Source of the DNA: a virus | Reading direction: 5' to 3' (one strand) | Length of the DNA stretch: 58,225 nt | Virus record (IMG/VR): IMGVR_UViG_3300018481_000025 | Coordinates: 1-58,225 of that record | In this document: in pieces, positions 43,001 to 48,947 of the stretch | Numbering within the stretch: the stretch's first letter is position 1 | Layout: each line of letters begins with the position of its first letter | The notes under the pieces: generated by a model | The model's database searches: none | Told to the model about the DNA's origin: nothing | Seen by the model: the letters and a program-made list of their open reading frames with translations, nothing else | Position numbers and translations under genes: made by a program

Positions 43001-44637
43001 GCTGGACCATGCTCGATAAGCTGCCAAGCATCGGCTACTTCACCGCCAACGCCACACAGGCATGGGCGGTAGCCGCGCCGCTGATGATGGGTCGACACAG
43101 CCCGCTGCGCGTCGCCTCGACGATGTGGCAGATGTACAAGATCTTCGGCCTCACCAAGATGCTGAGAAACGCAGGCCATGATCTGGCGCAGGCCATCAAG
43201 CGCGGTGAGAACAAGGTCGACTACCTCGTCGAGATGACCAACGCGGTCAATGCGTCGAAGCTGTCGCCGGAGCGTAAGGCTGGCCTGATCGCTATGCTGG
43301 AGAAAGGTGCCAAGCGCGGTGCGTTCGACCGCAGCGGCAGCATCGAGTATCAGGGCGGCTTCGCCGACAATCCCAACATGGTCGACCGTGCTGCCGACTG
43401 GGCACAGGGCGTCTTCCAAGGCGTCAACAGCTCGATCGAGGCGATGAACCGGTTCGTCACCTTGGCGACTGCCTACTCGCTGGAGGCTGACAAGGGCACG
43501 GCCCACGACGAAGCGTCGCGTTACGCCTTCCGCATTACGCACAATTCGAACGGACAGTACGCCAACTACAACGCACCGGAACGGTTCAATACCGGACCGA
43601 TCGCCCGCATGCTGTTCCAGTTCAAGAAGTTCCCCCAGATGCTGGCGATGAACTACATCCGGGGAGCACAGGGTGTGATCGGACTGGTGCGTGGTGAGCG
43701 CACGGCGGAGAACATCGAGCGGGCCCGGCAGCTGGCGGCACTGCTGGCGGTGCAGTTCCTGCTGGCCGGTGCGCTCGGTATGCCGACCGAGCTGTTCGCC
43801 ATCCCGATCAACACGCTGCACTTCTTGGGCTTCATCAAGTACAACACCAACGATATCTCCGCTGGCTTCCGCCAGTGGGCCGCCGACAAGTTCGGTGTGA
43901 CCGGCGGCGTCGCCGTTTCGCACGGTATGCTCGATGCTCTGACCGGCCTCAGCATCTCGTCCCGCCTCAGCCAGTCATCGGTGCTGACGTCGGGTGCGGC
44001 ACGCACAACCAAGCCGCAGGATATCAACGGCATGCTCGGAGCGTTCTTCTTCGGTGCCACCGCCAGCACCGGCATCGAGCTGGCGCAGGCGTCGCAGCAT
44101 CTCAATCAGGGGATCACGGCGCTGAGCCAAGGTGCGGACGACGTGGCCGTCCATCAGTTCATGAAGTTCGGCGAGAAGGTCGTGCTGTTCCGCACCTTCG
44201 CTGACGTCATGGCGGCGTCCAATGGTTTGACCCAAGAAGGCATGCGTGGTCCGTCCGGTCGTCAGCGGCAGGAGACCTACGGACCCTTCGAGTTCCTCGC
44301 CCGTGTTGCCGGGTTCCGGCCGCTGCGTGAGGCGGAGAGTGTCGAGGGTGCGATGGCGATCCGCAGCGCCACCGACCGCATCAAGGCCGAGCGCAAGGCA
44401 TTCAGCGATAACTGGGCGCGCTCGACGTCAGCCCAGCAGCAACAGATGTGGCCGACCATTCAGGAATGGAACAAAGGTAGACCGCCGGAACATCAGCTGA
44501 CCCGCAGCGAGCTGCTGAGGGCAGAGGCGACGCGGCTCAAGGCGGAGAAGCAGCCGCTCAAGGATCTCGGGCTGGCGACCGACCGGCAGATGCGGCCGTT
44601 CCTGCCGATGGCCAAGGCGTACGCGACAGGAGGTTAA
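34057..44637 (+). CDS. Giant polyvalent virion protein with zincin metallopeptidase motif
   Basis: 3526 aa, about 18% of the window. Visible regions: weakly hydrophobic stretch 150-178; Gly/Pro linker 365-425 (PPGGPGAPPPGGP); Ala/Pro linker 612-640 containing a dispersed palindrome; long charged helices about 680-1130; zincin-type HEVGH at 2186-2190 with a downstream HEIIPEMMAN (H2239, E2240, E2244) as possible third ligand; helical C-terminal region 2970-3270 (NATQAWAVAAPLMMGRHSP; ITHNSNGQYANYNAPERFN; RMLFQFKKFPQMLAMNYIRG) of the kind seen in large polyvalent phage proteins (LPD38 type, from memory), with a hydrophobic stretch at about 3225-3259. Such proteins ride in the virion and are ejected into the host. 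No RNA-polymerase motifs found. Confidence 0.8.
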   Translation: MRNRFGTAQYLSGEVYRDPNQPEEPNKDSRTWTETAIDTASDFLGAAATIPRTITHAMRAGTAYLPEKTAIPGTPGEISEVPIPGQDVFGTPASGVMRDIDVGMGEVEKNIRDWQSPYSKELAKASVLPGYGERSFWDTPFASTGKFLAGSAPYAILALATGGGSLVAQGTGVAAQGVFGQAEGWNQLQDYTDQTPREKLLKDSPVFEEYLRQYPGDEKAARQALYNDTVDLKAQFASGIANAAEFGALLDGLNKSKRSLALGMARFIPVVGKFLPARVGRAVGGTLEGGVSGFAEGATDAYISELAKVRTGEQEAINVSEIPKGGWQGAGFGPGVGAWHAIAPSPVKEWDKGILQTLGSQINGGTTQQQPAPGQGTPPAGGPGAPPPGGPAGAPGAMPPGGPGAAPPGGPTPGGGPTRRRGPVTDVEDTSGQPTAPLVVPGRQIRPEELGVETGQQAAAPLDRAPPMPDDFVPEGDPAYQFTTGKGSRYWHFDDNTTVRNKAPRPEHPGDQGFKAKSETTFYANEDHLNQMGSLMQATSTFGKVMAQHPRTGQWGVMYTSGPSKGKWERRTMGTVSTEPQVGLYPVETWNRGKRFHFGNAITEVKPLRAAAPAAAAGAAAPATPTAPAAAAPAQPYMDISSQEVGPPTQPAGPATWAAGDFQYDVEVTPAPPEQGPDGRMYQQVLHEGQAQWVPADELTARADRSRSESPEVEKARRAFEQHEGRASAQQMRQAAWQQESDRLYNAWKEAEMEERREGAGLPRKSPVAPRSVSAKALTKDQILKIRAGMAVLDPDTRRAFATNLHRRQSATQDVDRHSIPEWMSAEGGPLTDKQYAALANALDNNPDQTIELIGQRPFETTREGVQEHYTQRVAERKEAEAEEAQQAEEATQRARGERRPSADVTIPDLKRPPRRVTAELNTEMQALEASLRGYQVNRKQQTPQRWRALRRRAELIDRELQAQGFQPRFVNWLGPAPAETVRAAGITGPSLAAREQKQAFEKTKRRLRRPKTSVSERVLQRRRNNLANDIAAFNEKLGTLSDPKTGTLHLRRPAARAERQALLDRIQKLGDPDNIMSRALLDLKPVATPTERFNQITNQLEAMGHLSSLEFVRSPQVYDLLTEMQTINAERERTSRQPLPVPAWLQKKIRTGQARARLPKPVNENIQRRYETARSWYMQRMSREWQEVIQDNAPTPVYDFPRPGGEEAQLPEGTKLSEFTPAGFRRVHDVRWDPEEKAWVPKGEGRWQAKGDWAGRVANIPRHQGEVTTETAEPQARKWQAKPQIWDPKREVWRDMYPREFDMRRQLLDVKPLPLADAEQRAAEERYAQAYLARREAAARQRAIEGKPPLVGKEKLPTLQEMIEKFRKGRYKRSRSQQATDLKADYYVDRELEYRNSIWTQLKRSFGGPEKMQAFLMELMAVSARRFPAQPEELRHRAVAEKGRQLAIPMTPEEAVNIELYGTPAQMKEAEQLALKKSERNVFTIRQAQQARPETVAEREARELAEFTGEAKRARATAAPKVSQFVLNKYHEEVDAYYVAKEKQYAMTRRLQKFLDDAIARTQKDILSFTKKNNITAGRGQGSINWLLPEPKRERREIPGLAQMTKEEAEVAIAASIMEVMNKKQYAVGVNNPRFDWYNIATDMLKLSETLRHALAGAAPAFDAKLKIRDQFTGEDVTRFGTGVLPQDIARRYLVPLSATRTSSGLLADYLLDLHAMANLDLDTIRYGRKLRSEATTDRYTEAGILAGVEGELAQERLDELIARQSDLPEQLLLGGSKAMTTKEKPDDQVVQNIYEQQLKDQQEERERLKKRGDNRTLDEIRQEQAEALAKEFPLSNTAVGGVAPRRPFTGVARKTEMNRPTRVLTDAQYAKYGRRVGIGDVVTPAMETTKGDYMIDPKGRIYLLKDSHPATFTAMDREAGYDVDNEESLYTTGDNPLVRVSSFTYHPDADDPAGTDYNHSVNVEAYKGGVTRAQKTTIDRIRAAAKEAAREGWNVNHTEEVTTDYGGNYYVNMDAVTITDEPYRGMPLDGDISNIEVVDGRGLPINRLRPRPPSVRRGRDEYGVDRWNPSREYEVMDEAYNELAAPGEPSHPLISTPETTRDALERLSDMVNTGEVGNLPKQYISPRLLDQLATITSGTSLYHAPYDAVSNVGNTGPGYYDISTDRISVSSDVHPELYAQTVLHEVGHAATNALLTSDVRFGETMRDLLVKAVTKAGDDGVNLNRLPDHLYGLTGVHEIIPEMMANQRFRDFLQTVPSGEHPVITGAKNVANAIYRAILDAFRRVMGTYNGKTALDILFYDQSTVLGKADRMVQNKLKKMERTGRPAYSPVDVQQRQFRPGIEVPGSNRLYLGAGAKAFAADMAEGFGRAGSRMGYHLQSAVKGDKVRARGLDWMTTSDMTQIGSEEFRRLSENAFETMEKIFALGNELRDKDRKELKAIADIYNGWSKEARQDVAAFSIDLTMHGAFTGEVVRGRWTPYSLIHSKNRHVDPTSIAWEQVVQEHKKMQDRHVDLRQLPKFDEFLDRILKFGEQHEEQIRKARLRDLIKFSSFIPDNIVEGTPEHARLVDALERLISLEPRRDVNGNIIGMNLAYIQRKLSPADVALIQQHVDLTDEVTKELMRDLHKVPDIQKLQGPYLPLTRQGDWALSGEFTLPAAPNGFQLHGDVNRLTGAPIDEGKVAFRTKDEAKAYVKKVTEELGITQTDGGEVWIDMDSGQRPRVRGLKPPRKKQATRDPTKKAARAGENLEAENLALATDKQIQDLIDQGANIQKVYWVQFQRKVLTMHANEYEAQQAYEGWRRPVKEGGRGMTEAQLKLTEPKDVLQYDARQNEQYVSTAMQKLINHMRQSPAYKRLDAAAQSALTRVMTLASETYAMRRGVKQRYLPRGYVEGASHNILQSLDDYSAMATHYEAKVEHASELANTTRAQKEYITSRPYESGDRNTLAHQRVYNAMQKRIHAPKQNPRDTMLNRNVDRALRWTMLDKLPSIGYFTANATQAWAVAAPLMMGRHSPLRVASTMWQMYKIFGLTKMLRNAGHDLAQAIKRGENKVDYLVEMTNAVNASKLSPERKAGLIAMLEKGAKRGAFDRSGSIEYQGGFADNPNMVDRAADWAQGVFQGVNSSIEAMNRFVTLATAYSLEADKGTAHDEASRYAFRITHNSNGQYANYNAPERFNTGPIARMLFQFKKFPQMLAMNYIRGAQGVIGLVRGERTAENIERARQLAALLAVQFLLAGALGMPTELFAIPINTLHFLGFIKYNTNDISAGFRQWAADKFGVTGGVAVSHGMLDALTGLSISSRLSQSSVLTSGAARTTKPQDINGMLGAFFFGATASTGIELAQASQHLNQGITALSQGADDVAVHQFMKFGEKVVLFRTFADVMAASNGLTQEGMRGPSGRQRQETYGPFEFLARVAGFRPLREAESVEGAMAIRSATDRIKAERKAFSDNWARSTSAQQQQMWPTIQEWNKGRPPEHQLTRSELLRAEATRLKAEKQPLKDLGLATDRQMRPFLPMAKAYATGG
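35962..35978. repeat. Dispersed palindrome copy 11, inside the giant gene
   Basis: CCTTATATGGATATAAG in frame in an Ala/Pro-rich linker, read as PYMDIS at about residue 636. Confidence 0.8.
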
Positions 44638-44638
44638 T

Positions 44639-44812
44639 GTGGACGACGCCAAGATCAGGAGGCTGGTCGACGACCCGGACAACGGCCGCTGGAAGACCGT
44701 GAAGGGGCGGCGGATGTTCACGCCGAACATGGGCATCTTCGACAAAATCCAGCCCATGGAACTTGCCAAGTACTTCGACGGCAGCGAGAAAGAACTTCTC
44801 AATATGCCGTAG
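44639..44812 (+). CDS. Hypothetical protein, 57 aa (GTG start)
   Basis: Begins GTG at 44639 (MDDAKIRRLVDDPDNG) with an excellent ACAGGAGGTTAAT site; the ATG two bases earlier is in a frame that stops quickly. Short, charged protein with KGRRMFTPNMGIFDKI. Its stop is two bases before a palindrome copy. No family recognised. Confidence 0.7.
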   Translation: MDDAKIRRLVDDPDNGRWKTVKGRRMFTPNMGIFDKIQPMELAKYFDGSEKELLNMP

Positions 44813-44829
44813 CTTATATGCATATAAGG
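44813..44829. repeat. Dispersed palindrome copy 12
   Basis: CTTATATGCATATAAGG; the core is fully self-complementary including the centre. The right arm runs into AAGGAG, the ribosome-binding site of the next gene. Confidence 0.8.
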
Positions 44830-44837
44830 AGCGCGCC

Positions 44838-44996
44838 ATGAAGGTCGTGAAAGCCAAGCCCAAGAACAACATCGTGTCGGCGGCCAAGCCGATGCCCAGC
44901 ATCACCGAGAAGGAAGACAATGATAAGGGCTCGGTCAGCTTTCGCGGGCCGGGGGTCAACGTCAAGACGACCAAGAGCTACAAGAAGGGGAAGTGA
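44838..44996 (+). CDS. Small basic protein, 52 aa
   Basis: Starts MKVVKAKPKNNIVSAAK with AAGGAG (from the palindrome) ten bases upstream. Lys-rich; ends SYKKGK. The last codons plus junction (AAGGGGAAGTGACATGGC) are nearly repeated at the end of the next gene (KDYRKGK), hinting at duplication of the segment. Confidence 0.65.
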   Translation: MKVVKAKPKNNIVSAAKPMPSITEKEDNDKGSVSFRGPGVNVKTTKSYKKGK

Positions 44997-44997
44997 C

Positions 44998-45720
44998 ATG
45001 GCCCAGCAAAACAAAACTTTCGGCGAGACGCTGGCCGAGCAGTCGGGTGGTAGGCCACGTCAAACACGGGAAGAGTTCCTCGCTGACCCCGAGACCCAGC
45101 GCATCATGAAAGAGGCGCAGGATGCGGTCATGCAGGGCTATCAGTACAAGACGGATGACAGCCTGCGCGCTGACCCGACAGACAAGCCACGAGCGGGGCC
45201 ACCGGCTGCACGAGGACCGGCACCACCGCTGAACCAGCCGCCGATCGCCCCGCCCTCGACACCGGGTCAACCCATCGTGCGCGGCAAGGGCGCGCGTCCC
45301 GGCATGCCGCGTGCCGGTGGCGGGAGGGGCGGACCCGTCCATCCGATCATGCCGCAGATGCGGCCGAGTATGCCCAACCCGGATGCCCCCACTAACCCGC
45401 TCGGGCTCAGTCCCAACAGTCCGTTCAAGTATGAAAGCGGCGGTGCGGTGAAGAAGTCGTCGTCCCCCAGAGGCGGTGCGAAAGGTAAGGACGGCAGAGA
45501 AGCGGTCGCCGGTCTTCTTAGCGATTACTTGGGAGACCGGCTGATGAGAAGGTATAGGGAGGAAGCCGCTATAGACGCGCAGTTACGGCCTGTCAGTGCC
45601 GGGCCGTCACCATCGGTATCGGGCGTCCCGATGTACGCTAAGGGCGGCAGGGTTTCCGACTTCGGCTTCGCCAAAGGCGGCGGCACCAACTACGGCAAGG
45701 ATTACCGCAAGGGGAAGTGA
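44998..45720 (+). CDS. Virion-associated-like protein, 240 aa, with GGxV motifs
   Basis: Starts MAQQNKTFGETLAEQSG. Helical N-terminus (FLADPETQRIMKEAQDAVMQ), Pro/Gly-rich middle, then motifs YESGGAV (145) and YAKGGRV (213), a charged helical patch (LLSDYLGDRLMRRYREEA) and a tail GGGTNYGKDYRKGK. The motif links it to the 28460 and 30447 proteins, so it is probably a structural or ejected component. No named family. Confidence 0.6.
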   Translation: MAQQNKTFGETLAEQSGGRPRQTREEFLADPETQRIMKEAQDAVMQGYQYKTDDSLRADPTDKPRAGPPAARGPAPPLNQPPIAPPSTPGQPIVRGKGARPGMPRAGGGRGGPVHPIMPQMRPSMPNPDAPTNPLGLSPNSPFKYESGGAVKKSSSPRGGAKGKDGREAVAGLLSDYLGDRLMRRYREEAAIDAQLRPVSAGPSPSVSGVPMYAKGGRVSDFGFAKGGGTNYGKDYRKGK

Positions 45721-45721
45721 C

Positions 45722-46255
45722 ATGGCGACCTATCGCGGCGGCGAGGCACCGGATTACGAAGGCTTCCAAGAGCACCTCGGCAAGCAGGGTACGCCCGGCC
45801 TAGAGAACATCGAGGAGGAGCTGAACCTGTGGCCCGAGGCAGGCACCGACCGTACCCGACGCCCCGGCGAGAAGGGCTACATGAAGGAGCAGCACATCGC
45901 TGGCTCGCCGACGCCCCGGATTAGGGGCAACCTGCCAGAGCCTGTAGGTGTAGACCGTGACGAAAGCCAAGGTCGTGAACTCCCGCAGCGACCCATGGAA
46001 TGGTACGAGCGGTCTCAGCCAAAGGGTACAAGCGCTGCAGGCAATTACGCACCCAATCCATGGGGGCCTTATCCCAAGCCGCCACCCGGCATATCAGCCG
46101 GGCGCGGCATGACCGACGCCGAGCTGGCCGAACTTCACCGAACCAACCCAGAGTATTACGGCGACCCAAAGGAGCAGTTTCAGCATGGCGGCATGGTCGA
46201 GCAGCCCAGCTGCAAGCACGGGTCGTCAACCGTTGTCACATGCAGGAGCAAGTGA
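45722..46255 (+). CDS. Hypothetical protein, 177 aa, with GGxV motif
   Basis: Starts MATYRGGEAPDYEGFQ, one base after the previous stop. Polar, Pro/Gly-rich and probably extended; C-terminal FQHGGMV (residue 153) is another copy of the shared motif, followed by a Cys pair (SCKHGSSTVVTC). No enzymatic signature. Overlaps the next start (TGATG). Confidence 0.6.
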   Translation: MATYRGGEAPDYEGFQEHLGKQGTPGLENIEEELNLWPEAGTDRTRRPGEKGYMKEQHIAGSPTPRIRGNLPEPVGVDRDESQGRELPQRPMEWYERSQPKGTSAAGNYAPNPWGPYPKPPPGISAGRGMTDAELAELHRTNPEYYGDPKEQFQHGGMVEQPSCKHGSSTVVTCRSK

Positions 46256-46413
46256 TGCCGCTGAAAAAGGGAACTTCCCAGAAGGTCGTCTCGCAGAACA
46301 TCCGTACCGAGGTCGCGCATGGCAAGCCGCAAAAACAGGCCGTTGCCATTGCGATGGAGACCGCTCGGCGTAGCGGGGGCGGCACCGCTACTAAGCTGAA
46401 GAAAGCCAAGTAG
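46255..46413 (+). CDS. DUF6496-like small basic protein, 52 aa
   Basis: Starts MPLKKGTSQKVVSQNI; CAGGAGCAAG site. The pattern MPLKKGxSQKxxSxNIxxE followed by GKPQKQAVAIAMETAR is shared by a very common small phage/bacterial protein (DUF6496-like, from memory). Function unknown. Likely DNA- or protein-binding because of its charge. Confidence 0.7.
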   Translation: MPLKKGTSQKVVSQNIRTEVAHGKPQKQAVAIAMETARRSGGGTATKLKKAK

Positions 46414-46415
46414 AA

Positions 46416-46667
46416 ATGGCCGCCCCCTCTGGCCGCGTCTACGACGCCTACGACCTAGCCTACTCGCGCCGCCCCGAGGTAAAGAAGAAACATGCCGAGC
46501 GTGTAAAAGCACGCCGCTGGATGATAAAGCGCTATGGCAAGGCAGCACTTGCTGGTAAAGACATCGACCACATCAGGTCGCTGAAGGCGGGGGGCACCAC
46601 GACAATGGGCAACATCCGCCCCCGCGACATCAGTGAGAACCGTGCAGACAAAACCTATTACAATTAG
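46416..46667 (+). CDS. HNH-like small protein, 83 aa
   Basis: Starts MAAPSGRVYDAYDLAYS. The C-terminal half KDIDHIRSLKAGGTTTMGNIRP is a minimal HNH/beta-beta-alpha-metal motif: D-H at residues 51-52, GG, and Asn at 66. The last residues (SENRADKTYY) fit the third helix position. Phage HNH proteins near terminase genes assist packaging; this one is far from terminase, so a free-standing nuclease or remnant is possible. Confidence 0.7.
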   Translation: MAAPSGRVYDAYDLAYSRRPEVKKKHAERVKARRWMIKRYGKAALAGKDIDHIRSLKAGGTTTMGNIRPRDISENRADKTYYN

Positions 46668-46675
46668 GAGACAGC

Positions 46676-46825
46676 ATGGCGATCTTCAAAAAGGATGAAC
46701 CGGAGCAGAAGCTCCCCCCACCCCGCAGCCAATGGCCGAACCTCGAACAGCCGATCCGTGACACCACGCACGGCCATCCCGGCCTGCCACCCAAGGACTA
46801 CAAGGCACCGAAGGAGCGTCGATGA
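46676..46825 (+). CDS. Hypothetical protein, 49 aa
   Basis: Starts MAIFKKDEPEQKLPPPRS with a strong AGGAGACAGC site; the stop overlaps the tailspike start (ATGA). Short, Pro-rich and polar. No family recognised. Confidence 0.65.
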   Translation: MAIFKKDEPEQKLPPPRSQWPNLEQPIRDTTHGHPGLPPKDYKAPKERR

Positions 46826-48012
46826 CCCCTCCGTATCGGATGATCGACCAAGCTACCGGTGAGACTGCCACCGGACCTAATGGGGAGGCGTGGGAGTACA
46901 TCGACGTTCCCCCCGGACATAAAATGGAACTTTTCGATACCACAGCGACCGACGGATCGCCGTGGCCTCGCGTATCCCCCAGTGAGATCGTGCGACCGGG
47001 CGAGACGCCTCCGATCGAGCCACCGATCGAACCGCCGATCGAGCCGCCCATTATTCCACCCGTCATCCCGCCAACAGGTGCAGGCATGGACTATCCGACC
47101 AATGAGCAGCAGCTGAACGAGTGCCTCCAGATGTACGCGGCGTCGACCTACGTCGGCGTGCTTGACCCGAGGGTCAACATCGAGACCACCTCGCCGATCG
47201 TGCTACAGGCACCGGGCTCGGGCGTGCCGTGGGGTGTAAACGGCAACTATGCGAAGATCACTTACCGAGGATCGGGCGATGACCTACTTAGGATCGAAGG
47301 GACTAATGGCGTTAACAATCGAGGTCTCACCATCCGCAATCTCGTCCTCGATGGTGGTGACGGCGGTAACATGTCGGGTGGCGGCGCTGCCGCCTGCCTG
47401 CGCGTCACTGCTCCCTTGGGAGACAACGGACCCATTTACCGTTTCGGCATCATGGACGTCTTCACCAGCGGATCAGTCAACGGACTGATCCTCGAAGGCG
47501 GCGTCTATGAAGGTGAGCTTCGAGGATTGTACTGCGAGAACCACACGGGCGATGGCATCATCCTGCGCCACCTTCCTGCGTCGGACGTGGCTAAGGGGCC
47601 CATCGTTAGCAACGTTCTGATGTGGCACATCAACTCCTCCCGCAACTACGGCGCGGGTCTCCGCACGGTGTATTCCGTATACCTCTTCGGCGGCAGCTTC
47701 ATCCTCAACGGTGGTGGGGGTGTCGTCGCTCCCGATGGTATTCGCGGCGCGTGGGGCTGTAATGGCGAGAATACGGGCGGTGAGAAGCAGTGTGTGTTCG
47801 ACGTGCCGTCAAATGGATATGGTTCGGTGATCGTCGGCGGCGAGGCGTCGAGCGACGGCGCTACGCACTGCCGCAAGTGGAACGGCAGCGACTGGGAGAG
47901 CGTTGGCAAGCCACTGCTCTATTACATTGCCTGCGATGACAACGTGATCCAGCAGGCCAACCACGTCAGCTACTATGGTGGTGGCGACAACCCGATGCGT
48001 GTGAAAGCATAA
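46822..48012 (+). CDS. Beta-helix tailspike protein
   Basis: 396 aa, starts MTPPYRMIDQATGETATG. N-terminal adaptor (1-55), a Pro-rich spacer with PPIEPPIEPPIEPPI repeats (about 70-90), then about 300 residues of right-handed beta-helix text with short hydrophobic/Gly/Asn turns (LTIRNLVLDGGDGGN, GLILEGGVYEGELRGLYCEN, GPIVSNVLMWHINSS). Such spikes bind and often cleave surface polysaccharide; the acidic catalytic residues cannot be identified here. Receptor specificity unknown. Confidence 0.8.
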   Translation: MTPPYRMIDQATGETATGPNGEAWEYIDVPPGHKMELFDTTATDGSPWPRVSPSEIVRPGETPPIEPPIEPPIEPPIIPPVIPPTGAGMDYPTNEQQLNECLQMYAASTYVGVLDPRVNIETTSPIVLQAPGSGVPWGVNGNYAKITYRGSGDDLLRIEGTNGVNNRGLTIRNLVLDGGDGGNMSGGGAAACLRVTAPLGDNGPIYRFGIMDVFTSGSVNGLILEGGVYEGELRGLYCENHTGDGIILRHLPASDVAKGPIVSNVLMWHINSSRNYGAGLRTVYSVYLFGGSFILNGGGGVVAPDGIRGAWGCNGENTGGEKQCVFDVPSNGYGSVIVGGEASSDGATHCRKWNGSDWESVGKPLLYYIACDDNVIQQANHVSYYGGGDNPMRVKA

Positions 48013-48040
48013 ACCCCAAACCTGAAAGGAACGTACCCAT

Positions 48041-48577
48041 ATGCTTGCTTACATCCGTGCCGTCGGAACCGACGGCCTCTACGTTGTCCAGCCAGTCGAC
48101 CCGGTTGATCCCGGCTTTGGTCATCCGGGTGGCGGTGTTGATCCCGGCTACGGTCAGGGTCGTCCGGGCGGTCGTCCCGATCAGGGCTTGCCGGGCGGAC
48201 GTCCGGGCATCCCGAGCAACGAGCTGCCTGATACGCCGCCGCCCAACCTCGCACCGGGCTGGACGCTCGTACTGATCCGGCATGACGGCCAGTGGCAGTA
48301 CGCTGCCATCGCGCCGGGCTCGCCGCCGCCGCGTCCGCTGCCGAACCCGCCGGAGCATGTCGGCGGTCGTCCGCCGGGACAGGGCATGCCGGATCGTCCT
48401 GATCAGGGCCTGCCGTCGGGACCGGGCCGCCCTGACAACACCTTGCCGGGTCAGCCGGGTGGGCCGACCTACCCGTCGGGTGGACCGGTGCCGCCGATGG
48501 TTGGTGGTGGTCCGATGCCAACGCCTCCTCCGATGCCGGGTCAGCCGCTGCCGCCTACGGCAGAGCCCAAGCGCTAA
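48041..48577 (+). CDS. Gly/Pro-rich protein with small beta domain, 178 aa
   Basis: Starts MLAYIRAVGTDGLYVVQP with AAAGGAACGTACCC. Pro/Gly/Asp repeats (PDQGLPGGRPG, PDNTLPGQPGG) surround a short beta unit (GWTLVLIRHDGQWQYAAIAPG, about 73-93). Similar low-complexity proteins occur at the ends of phage structural operons; function unknown. Last gene of the structural run, followed by a strong terminator. Confidence 0.65.
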   Translation: MLAYIRAVGTDGLYVVQPVDPVDPGFGHPGGGVDPGYGQGRPGGRPDQGLPGGRPGIPSNELPDTPPPNLAPGWTLVLIRHDGQWQYAAIAPGSPPPRPLPNPPEHVGGRPPGQGMPDRPDQGLPSGPGRPDNTLPGQPGGPTYPSGGPVPPMVGGGPMPTPPPMPGQPLPPTAEPKR

Positions 48578-48583
48578 AACAAA

Positions 48584-48620
48584 GAACCCCCAAATCAAAA
48601 ATTTGGGGGTTCATTTTTTT
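48584..48620 (+). terminator. Strong intrinsic terminator at the end of the structural run
   Basis: 12-bp stem GAACCCCCAAAT/ATTTGGGGGTTC with CAAAA loop, then a seven-base T tract (48614-48620). It separates the plus-strand structural genes from the converging minus-strand replication genes. Confidence 0.95.
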
Positions 48621-48625
48621 AAGTT

Positions 48626-48751
48626 TTATCTATTTGACATCCTTATATCCATATAAGGTTCACGGATCTGGGCCATCAGCGGGCTCTCGCCCTCATCGCT
48701 CTCGGTGATCTCAGCATGCACCTTGCGCAGCCGTTCCACAATGTCGGTCAT
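48626..48751 (-). CDS. Small protein, 41 aa, paralogue of the next gene's N-terminus
   Basis: Starts MTDIVERLRKVHAEITE and ends EPYMDIRMSNR, the PYMDIR part encoded by the palindrome at 48641-48658. The first ten residues are identical to those of the 48748-48942 protein, and a 35-base DNA repeat with one mismatch covers both starts. Probably a duplicated and shortened gene. Start overlaps the upstream stop (ATGA). Confidence 0.55.
   Translation of the reverse strand: MTDIVERLRKVHAEITESDEGESPLMAQIREPYMDIRMSNR
48641..48658. repeat. Dispersed palindrome copy 13
   Basis: CCTTATATCCATATAAGG, at the 3' end of the last minus-strand small gene and close to the convergent terminator. Confidence 0.85.
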
Positions 48752-48947
48752 GGCTTGCGGTCCCCGAGTGCGCGACGCAGAACATCAGGGAACTCATCTA
48801 TCGTTCGCTCATAATTATCCACCAGCTTCCGCAGCCGTTCGATCTCGTCGGCGGCTTCATCGAGAAGCGGGCCGGTCACCATCTTTTGGTTGTCGATGTG
48901 CCATCCAGCCTGCTTGCGCAGCCGTTCCACGATGTCGGTCATGGCTT
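48722..48947. repeat. 35-base direct repeat (two copies)
   Basis: 48722-48756 and 48913-48947 differ at one position; each spans a ribosome-binding region and the codons for MTDIVERLRK. This marks a gene-start duplication. Confidence 0.8.
48748..48942 (-). CDS. Small coiled-coil-like protein, 64 aa
   Basis: Starts MTDIVERLRKQAGWHID. Strongly helical with internal similarity (DIVERLRK, DEIERLRKLVDNYER). Ends DVLRRALGDRKP. No family recognised. Similar short MTDIVERLR proteins are frequent in phage accessory clusters. Confidence 0.65.
   Translation of the reverse strand: MTDIVERLRKQAGWHIDNQKMVTGPLLDEAADEIERLRKLVDNYERTIDEFPDVLRRALGDRKP

Noticed and set aside
34057-44637. N4-type virion RNA polymerase (the size is similar)
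   Set aside because: No T7-family polymerase motifs (DxxGR, motif A, RxxxKxxxMTxxYG, HDS) could be found; zincin and polyvalent-type segments are present instead.
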